A DNA stretch of 64,000 bases from Diphasiastrum complanatum (taxonomy: Eukaryota; Streptophyta; Lycopodiopsida; Lycopodiales; Lycopodiaceae), in NCBI GenBank assembly GCA_029204225.1, contig CM055102.1, forward strand, positions 5,013,520 through 5,077,519, in the 5' to 3' direction. Each line of letters begins with the position of its first letter. The stretch's first letter is position 1. The position numbers and the translations under genes were made by a program. Below the pieces are notes generated by a model, which saw only the letters and a list, made by a program, of their open reading frames with translations, did no database searches and had not been told where the DNA came from. Below are positions 57,492-64,000 of the stretch, piece by piece.

Positions 57492-57607
57492 TCGGCAAGC
57501 TCCCTCTCTCTCTCTGCCATCAACTGTGTGCCCAGGTCATCTGCAGGCATGGGATGGGTGCTGTCCGTAGGCAAGTCAACCTGGCGCTCCAAATCAGATA
57601 TCTTCGT
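55932..57607 (-). pseudogene. hAT2 transposase C-terminal Pro-rich extension (exon 4)
   Basis: The acceptor CTTGCAG at 57610-57608 opens ACGAAGATA (TKISDLERQ), in phase with exon 3. The exon includes an Arg-Glu tract coded by the CT run, an acidic stretch (EADEPMSEDEHDEDEP), Gly/Thr-rich sequence and, after an ATGA overlap at 57164-57167, about 411 further codons. These hold Asp/Gln-rich repeats, a long Pro/Ala/Ser region, and SGRPKGAPNKKGK and GRKGRPRRAPS, AT-hook-like DNA-binding motifs, ending SSESEPEH. A one-base slip in the C6 run at 57194-57199 would fuse both frames. Such a tail is far longer than in ordinary hAT transposases. Confidence 0.65.
57427..57488 (+). repeat. (CT)31 microsatellite inside the hAT2 transposase exon
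   Basis: On the coding strand it is (AG)n, which gives Arg-Glu in every frame; slippage by two bases changes the downstream frame without making a stop inside the tract. Confidence 0.93.
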
Positions 57608-57709
57608 CTGCAAGGTTTAAAATTTGCATGTCAGGGAGACAACTCTATCGAGAAATGAAACCAACATACCAGGAGTCAACCAACATGCTATGAAAGATTA
57701 GCTTATCAC

Positions 57710-60298
57710 CTGCAATGCGCTCGTAATGGTCGGAACTCTCTTGGCGAGACGTGCGTTGGTGCTACAGAACACCAACCGCTCCAACTGACTCACTGACAAC
57801 CGGTTTCTTCTCCTCATGTGAATGAGTGCCCATGTGCTCCAATTACGCTCACACACGGAGGCAGCACAGTCCTGTGGTGCGTGCATTGAAATACTTCAGC
57901 ACATTGTGGCAGAGGTGGAACTTCAACGAAACACAACAATGGAGGATAAAATGAGATGTATACCTGAGAAAGGACATGCAGTGCAAGACGCTGTATAGAT
58001 GGGTATGTGCTACTGAACATGGTCCACCAGGTAATGGGTAGCTGCCTCCTCTCTGGATCCTGAGCAGCCGGGTGGCCGAATGTGCCCATGCCAAAACAAA
58101 ATGCAGCGAGCTCCTCCATGAGCCTGATAGGATCCAAACCTATGTGTGGACCCACCCTGTGAATGTACTGAAGCCAATCGGCCTCGAGCTCCCTGTCTGC
58201 GATCTGTGTCGGAGAGAGGAAGAGGGGATGCAGCATGTGTGCAACGCTGTGGATACTCCTGTGGAAGTAGCTCCACCGCGTCTCCCATATGAACTTCAGC
58301 TCTGTCATCCTGCAGGTGAGGGGCATGTGGTTTAGGGCATTACGAAAAAACTTAACACTGACAGAAAAACAAACTAGCAAGTACTAAAAAGATAAAGGTC
58401 AATTACAACACTGTACCGCTTACCTCTCTGGCTGCAAGATGGGCAGCTGCAGGAACTGTCCAATCCGGTCCATGAGCTCATACACCAGTCCAAGTGTCGA
58501 CCCCTCGCTGTCAGCCATGCGGAGCACAATGTAGAGTGGTCGAAGCAGGCCTGACAATGTCTGTGCATCCCTCCAGAACTGGTCTCCCCTCACCGTGGAA
58601 GAAAAGTGCTCCCCATCCTCAGTGCGAGGAAACGTACTGGCACCCCAAAGATCACTGGCAACCATCTGTAGAAGCTGGGCCCTGCACCTGATCAAACGGT
58701 CGATGACTACCAAGTCGAATGCAAAGCGTGTGGGGGCTGGCTTACGGAGGTCCAGATGGCTGAACACCCGGAACATGGCAAGAACACGCCTCTTTCTGGT
58801 GACAAAAGTCACCAGGAAGAGGGCCTCCCGGACGATGGCTCTAACCCAGGGAAGTGCTCCAATGTCCCCCATCAGAAGGTCTATGTCGTGGGCTGCACAG
58901 GGGGTATGAACAATATGAGGGAACTCGGCCTCTAGTAGTACACCCATCTGAATGCAATTCGTGGCATTGTCCGTCACCACCGTGACGACATGCTGTGGGC
59001 CTACGGCTAGGATGGAAGACCTGATGACATCAAACATGAACTCTGCAGATATGACTCTCCCCCCCCTGCTGCAATCCACTGCCCTCAAAAACTATGTGCC
59101 CATGCAGCTGGAGACCAGTATGTTGTGGATCGGCCTCCTCCTGACATCAGTCCAGCCATCGGACATGATGCTGCAACCGTAAGTGGCCCAGTGCCGACGT
59201 AGAGGCTCCATCTCTCTAGACAAGGACTCAACCCTATCCCTCAGCATGTGTGTGCGGACAACCTCTGAACTAGGGACTCTCCAGCTAGGGCTGACAGACT
59301 GTGCAAGGCGGAAGGCCCTTCTGAAGGGCTCAGAGTCGGTGATGGCAAAGGGCAGGTTCAGCTCGTAAATCAGACTGGCCACGGCCTGTGTGGCCTCTTT
59401 GTCCATGTGCGGCTGATGCGCGCCGCGAATGGTCTGCTGCACAAGGGCTCTCCCTGGTGGGCGACGGGTGGTGGACCTCCAACATGGTGCACCAACTGTG
59501 ACGGGAATGGATGATGACGCGATAGGTTGGGCACTGGTGGATGCATCGGCTGTAGACGTGGAATGGGGAGAGTGGGATGCATTGGCAGGGATGGGTGCAG
59601 CAGCATAGGTGGGGTGCACTGGTGGAGGGGCAACATCTGGCATGAGGTACGAAAACTGCTGGCTGAGGAGGTCATCCGGATGGGAAGGGAAGGAAGAAGG
59701 GATCTCTTCCACATCCTCGAAGGCCTGCCCCAGTAGCATCCTGGGCCTGCTCGGGTGGCGGAGAGTCCATGAGAAAGTCGTAGACTGGTGGAGTGCGAGC
59801 AACAGTGGGTGGTGGTGGAACCGCAGTGGCAACTGGCGGACGCGATGGGACGGGATCCACCGGAATCTGAGCAGATGGGGGTGCGTGAGGCAGAACTGTC
59901 TGAGGGGCAAAGGGACCGGAGAAGGATGCACTCCCTCTCCTCGTGCGTGCCAGCCAAGCAGGCAACAACTCTGGGTCAGCCACATAAGGAGCGGTGCAAA
60001 ATCGGAGAATGCCCTCCGAAATGGTGTTCTCCCCTGCCACGAGCCGCGGCCCGTAGGTGTCCAATAGTCGCTGCCTGTCGGGGACGGTCATGCTGTCACA
60101 AGGGGCAACATTCAAGGTGGTACCATTTTTGGCGCGTGCACCGAGCAGATGGCCTTTAAGGCGAGTGAGGGATGCAGCAAACTCGACGAGACAGTATCGG
60201 CAGCGCACGATCTTCTGACCGGTCTTGTTGGCCTTGTCGGCAACCTGCCTGACATTGTCTACCTCGTCCCACAGACCGGAAAGGTCGGATTGCACCAT
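57710..60298 (-). pseudogene. hAT2 transposase core, exons 1-3
   Basis: Exon 1 starts MVQSDLSGLWDEVDNV at 60298 and shows a BED-type finger (CRYCLVEFAASLTRLKGHLLG), a Pro-rich linker, a frame shift near 59730, YGCSIMSDGWTDVRRRPIHN (DUF659), an in-frame TAG at 59094-59092, then VVTDNATNCIQMG, VHTPCAAHDIDLLMGDIG and FVTRKRRVLAMFR, ending GAGAG/GTAAGC near 58430. Exon 2 (58309-57964) has LKFIWETRWSYFHRS and ITWWTMFSSTYPS. Exon 3 (57871-57710) has QDCAASVCERNWSTWALIH and RRRNRLSVSQLERL, the dimerisation region. All junctions are GT...AG and in phase. With one shift and one stop in the core this copy is recently dead. Confidence 0.85.
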
Positions 60299-60645
60299 TG
60301 CGATGGAGAAAACTAGGGACAAAATGTTGGAAAAAAAACAGTAGTGTACACTGTGTGAGAGACGCTGAAAATGGGCGAAGGCAGGGCGAAGCACGTCAGA
60401 TGCAAGGCAGGGCAATGCGTGGGCGAAGGGCGACGCAAGAAATCGAAGGCAAGATCAGTAGTGATGGCAGGGCGGAGGAGGGTGCAAAAAAATTTCTGAT
60501 GAAATCCGAGGGGGGCGGGTAGTTTAGGTTAAAAAAAATAAAAAAGAATATTAAATAATAAATAATATAATATATTATGGTACCGCGGTACCAACATGGT
60601 ACCGCGGCACCGGGATCCGCGGTACCCAGTACCGCGGGACCTATG

Positions 60646-60653
60646 GTTGAATG
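60646..60653 (+). repeat. Right target duplication of hAT2 (GTTGAATG)
   Basis: Perfect copy of 54405-54412. Confidence 0.85.
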
Positions 60654-60878
60654 TAAGTTGTGACTTATAACTCAATGTTCATTGTTTAATGTTAGAATGT
60701 TGAAACATCGATGATATTAGACAAATACTAAATTTTAATAAACAAATGGATTATCGTGGACATGCAATGTGCAATCATCAATGTGACATGTCACATGTAA
60801 ACATTCAATATTGAAAATTGAAACATAGTTTGATAGTTGAGACTCGAGAGAGGCTAGAACTGAGAGTTGAGTGTTTAC

Positions 60879-61092
60879 CTTCGGGCCTCCAAGGGCTACC
60901 TCATATGTTGCTACAAGATTGAATAGCATGTCAGGAGCGTGCATGCAAGCGACAATCTCGTAACCCTTCAAACGTAGTAAACGTGCCTTGATGTGCATAC
61001 CCACCTGTGTAAGAGTTGTAATAATATCTGCACGTCCATCTCTTCGTGCCTGATGTGCCATAGTTTGCAGCACCGATAACGTGCTCCCATAG
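60879..61092 (-). pseudogene. hAT3 exon 1, BED zinc finger
   Basis: WEHVIGAANYGTSGTKRWTC and RYYYNSYTGG, then after a shift IKARLLRLKGYEIVACMHA, parallel exon 1 of hAT1 (LWDHVTLNSAYGTSGTKKW). The second zinc Cys is Tyr. The exon ends at a GTAAAC donor (60879) and at its start is cut by an LTR at 61093. Confidence 0.8.
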
Positions 61093-61482
61093 TGTTATGA
61101 ACAGATTCACAGGTATTAGTATGAATGATGCATAAAAAACAACAAAAGGCATTCACATAGCATTCTCCAACAAAGAAACTGCATGAATATCAATGGCTGC
61201 CGATAGCTCAAGCAGATCTCCAACTAAGATCTCCAAAATAGTACAACTCCCCTACAAGAAGCCCAAGACTCAAATCATCAAAACTAGCAAACGACTAGCC
61301 TTAGTGGCTATTTATAGTGGACCCTTCATATTGATCTGGAGGGAAAGTGAAAAAAAAAATTAGGGCCAAAAAAGAAAACCATGTGAAATAGTATTTCTAG
61401 GCCCGTCATGTGTAATATAAACTGCGTGTCCACTAATACTTTCAAAAGTACAAAAGTATGGACGATAATGCGTGTCCATAAC
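61093..61482 (-). repeat. 3' LTR inserted in hAT3 exon 1
   Basis: The minus strand starts TGTTATGGACACGC after the purine tract AGAAGGGGGGAG and ends GTTCATAACA, 390 bp with TGTTAT/ATAACA ends. It includes CACTATAAATAGCC, a TATA box (about 61308). The purine tract shows that its element extends to higher coordinates. Confidence 0.75.
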
Positions 61483-61689
61483 ACTCCCCCCTTCTAAAAC
61501 ATTGCCCTAATGTTGACTATAAAATTTTAACTCCTAGAGCTACTTTAATATCGTTGTATTGTCGTTTTCTTTCCCGAGTTATACATTTTGTGCTAGTGGT
61601 GTCAGTCCAAAAGCCAAATTCCCTACGGCCTTGGATATCCGCCTTTAGTACAATGAAGCAAAGAGAATTATTAATCTCAATTCTAGTAG

Positions 61690-62445
61690 ATGATAAGACT
61701 AGATCAGTATGTAAGTAATGGAGGTCGTCGGGCAACTAAGGTGTCATCATCAACAAGTAATGAAGAATCAAGAGTAGGAGCATCGGGACCATCAATATCT
61801 GAAAGATCAGCAGGAGGGATGACAACATCATCAGAATCAGGGACACCAACATCATGGAAATTAGGAATAAGATCAGATTAATAAGGTGCAATATCTAGAG
61901 GTGGAACAACAACCGCAACAGCAAGAATAGAAAATGGTGCGGCATCAGGATAAAAAACAGCGGTGTCGCGTACCAACGCATAGAGAAAATGAGCCTGTTC
62001 TACGCAATTCGAGTACTGCAGTTTCACTGAAGAGCCACTAACATATCAAGAAGCTGTCCAGAGTCCAGAGGGAGAATTGTGGAAGTAGGCAATGTCAGAA
62101 GAGATTGAGTCGATGAGGCGAAATGAGGCATGGACACTAGAGCCACTGCCAGAAAACAAAAAGATCGTCGACTGCAAGTGGGTGTACAAGAAGAAAATGA
62201 AATCAGATGGCAACGTTGGCCGTTACAAGGCAAGGCTTGTCGCGAAGGGCTACACACAAAGATATGGTGTTGATTATTTCGACACATATTCGCCGATGGT
62301 CAAGATGACAAGCATACGACTACTCCTTGCATACGCCACACAGCACAATTTGAAAATTCACTAGATTGATGTGAAGACAGCCTTTCTCCACGGAGATCTA
62401 GAGGAAGAAATCTTCATGAAGCAGCCTGAAGGAGTTGAAGGGTAG
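61690..62445 (+). pseudogene. Copia reverse transcriptase N-terminal part
   Basis: After a Ser/Thr-rich linker, EPLTYQEAVQSPEGELWK leads to WTLEPLPENKKIVDCKWVYK, GRYKARLVAKGYTQRYGVDY, FDTYSPMVKMTSIRLLL and IDVKTAFLHGDLEEEIFM. One stop each lies before 62092 and at 62362. The YVDD half is missing; at about 62445 the sequence changes to minus-strand Gypsy gag. Confidence 0.82.
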
Positions 62446-62830
62446 TAGCCAAGGAGATAGCATCTGAGAGAGTAGGAGGCCGAAAAGATGAGACATCATA
62501 TCGTAAGGAGTCTCTAAGACCGACAATAAAACGTGAAATAAGCTCTGTAGGATGAAGGTCAATAAAAAGGTAGGAAAGCTCAATAAACTGATCAATATAA
62601 GCAGTCAAATCACTAGTATGGTGAAGGCTATGAAACAGATCACGTTGGCGAACCAACCACTATGGGTCAATCATAGCCATACGAAGATCATGACGAAAAG
62701 TAGGCCATATATGTAACCCCTCACGAGTAGGCTCAGAGCGATAGACACGCCACCAAGTCTGAGCTCGACCATCTAAACGTAATGCAATGTGTAAGGCCAA
62801 TAAGTAGAAGGGTTCTAACAAAATGGAAAA
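62414..62830 (-). pseudogene. Ty3/Gypsy gag fragment (right-end element)
   Basis: ALRLDGRAQTWWRVYRSEP, LRMAMIDP, a stop, then RDLFHSLHHTSDLTAYIDQF, ELISRFIVGLRDSLRYDV and LSDAISLATTLQ make a retrotransposon-gag domain. It is downstream of the primer site at 63913 and probably belongs with the 61093 LTR, the region between being replaced by the Copia RT fragment. Confidence 0.72.
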
Positions 62831-63019
62831 AGGAAGGAGGACGGTGTGAGGCAGCAAATGACAAATATGAGAGGGAAATTGGGGGCTGGAAAAAGAGCAG
62901 TATGTGAACAAAAAGAGAGCAAGTAGGTGCAAAAAGGAAGTACAAATGGGCGCAAGCAATACCTGGGTGGGTGCTGATCCGTCGTCCAATCAGTAGTGCC
63001 AACAAAGAGAGGTAAAAGC

Positions 63020-63660
63020 TGAAGATATGACAGAATAGATGCGCCAAACAGCCACCAATCCGAATCCTCAACTCGTGCCAAATAAGCTGAAAAAAGTGCT
63101 GAAAAAGGGCGCTAGACAGCCGACAAATAATCAGCAAAATGAGCAGCAAGTCGATGGAGAAATCCGTCGAGGCTGGAAAGGGTGCTGAAGTAAGGCGCCG
63201 ATCAGCCTCCAATCAATACCGAAACGGACAGCAAGTCGGTGAAGAGAACCGCTGAAAATGAGACGGTCGTAGGGCGCTAGGCAGCAGCTACCAAATCTGA
63301 AAAATGATGAGTAAAATAGTTGAAAATAATGGTGATGTAGGGCGCTGGACAGCCTCCAATCAAGATCAAAAAATGGTCAGCAAATCGGTGACGAAAAGTG
63401 TCAAAAACGATGAGGTAGTAGGGCGCTGGACAGCAGCTACCAAATCTGCAAAAACAATGAAAAGCTGCCGAAAAAATCGACGAAAGTGATGGGTTAGCAG
63501 GGCGTTGGACACCACCAAATTTGCCAAAAAAAATGACGGAGAAAATCGGTGAAAATGATGGGTAGTAGGGTGCTGGACAGCCACCACCAATCTGCAAAAA
63601 ATGACGGAGAAAATTGATGAAAGTGATGGGTAGTAGGGCGCTGGACAGCCTGCAAACAAG
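63020..63660 (-). repeat. Reiterated leader of the right-end Gypsy
   Basis: GGGCGCTGGACAGC and close variants occur on the plus strand near 63110, 63192, 63275, 63341, 63421, 63500, 63568 and 63637, 66-83 bp apart, within repeated AAATCTGCAAAAA / GATGGGTAGTAGGGCG sequence. Inverted, this is the GCTGTCCAGCGC motif of the F1 leader. Confidence 0.75.
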
Positions 63661-63912
63661 CTGGACTTAGGCACCGGAAATAATCTGCCAAATTTTTCTT
63701 TTCTGGCCGCCAAATTTAGTGGACGTACTTCCGCTAACTGTAAGCTAAAGCTCCGCCAAGGAAAATGCTCTGATGAGAGCTGGTCCTCCTCCAACAAACT
63801 GTGCTGAATGTTGCTGAAGCAAAGAGATAAAAGCCCTCAGCAAAGAAAAATCAGCAAGGAAAATGGGCGTCCAATCAGAAAATCAGATCTGAAATTCAGC
63901 AATCAGGAAAGT

Positions 63913-63925
63913 GCTCTGATACCAA
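63913..63925 (-). promoter_or_regulatory. Primer binding site of the right-end Gypsy
   Basis: The minus strand reads TTGGTATCAGAGC followed by ACTTTCCTGA, identical to the F1 and F2 primer regions. Confidence 0.85.
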
Positions 63926-64000
63926 GTTACAAGCTAAGATTCACTAGCTTTGTTAGAAAGCAGGACTTAAGCTAGAAAGCAGGAAGAGAGAATGCTTAAG
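63926..64000 (-). repeat. 5' LTR (partial) of the right-end Gypsy
   Basis: The minus strand contains CTCTCTTCCTGCTTTCTAGCTTAAGTC, matching the R/U5 part of the F LTRs (CTCTCTTTCCTGCTTTCTAGGGCTAAGTC). The rest lies beyond the window. Confidence 0.75.

Larger units (their letters stand above)
54413..60645 (-). mobile_element. hAT2, 6.2-kb hAT transposon
   Basis: It is bounded by perfect 8-bp duplications GTTGAATG. Imperfect terminal inverted repeats start CATAATACCTCG (left) and CATAGGTCCCGCGG (right, inverted). Both ends carry GGTACCGC words (54424-54490 and 60580-60640), including a shared GGGATCCGCGGTACC block. It encodes a minus-strand transposase and, near the left end, a plus-strand ORF. 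It lies in the first intron of hAT3. Confidence 0.88.

Overview
This window is plant nuclear DNA. The evidence is spliced plant genes (an O-fucosyltransferase-like gene and a broken glycerol kinase), Ty1/Copia and Ty3/Gypsy retrotransposons primed by tRNA-Met or tRNA-Asp, and BED/DUF659-type hAT transposons. No species can be assigned from sequence alone. The density of nested, decayed elements and a >20 kb intron fit a large repeat-rich genome; fern or gymnosperm is a low-confidence guess. I see no bacterial-type operon, CRISPR array or rRNA/tRNA gene.
Layout. 1-11.6 kb is a retrotransposon nest: an Athila-like Gypsy 3' end (protease, accessory ORF, LTR), an inverted second Athila-like LTR split by a Copia element (A1), a minus-strand Copia (A2) and a plus-strand Copia tail. 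11.6-15.9 kb holds an unidentified decayed ORF, an LTR-like stretch and tandem repeats. 16.0-17.2 kb is a minus-strand glycerol kinase pseudogene that keeps one intron. 17.8-29.7 kb is repeats plus Copia and Gypsy fragments, including an inverted pair of Copia 5' ends, a 250-bp TG/AG microsatellite and a third 3'-LTR-linked unknown ORF.
The one gene that looks alive is O-fucosyltransferase-like. Exons 1-3 (29776-30328) and exon 4 (51106-51194) join in phase across a 20.8-kb intron. That intron is filled by Copia D, two copies of Gypsy F, chromovirus G on the minus strand, Copia E with a 5.4-kb hAT (hAT1) inside it, and a Copia tail (H). Exon 5 and beyond were not found and may lie past the window.
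From 52.6 kb to the end, a decayed hAT (hAT3, same family as hAT1) is interrupted by a 6.2-kb hAT of a different subfamily (hAT2, 8-bp target duplication) and, in its first exon, by a minus-strand Gypsy element whose 5' LTR runs off the window. The transposons do not work together as a pathway. They form a datable stack: hAT1 is younger than Copia E, hAT2 and the right-hand Gypsy are younger than hAT3, and Copia A1 is younger than the Athila-like LTR it splits.
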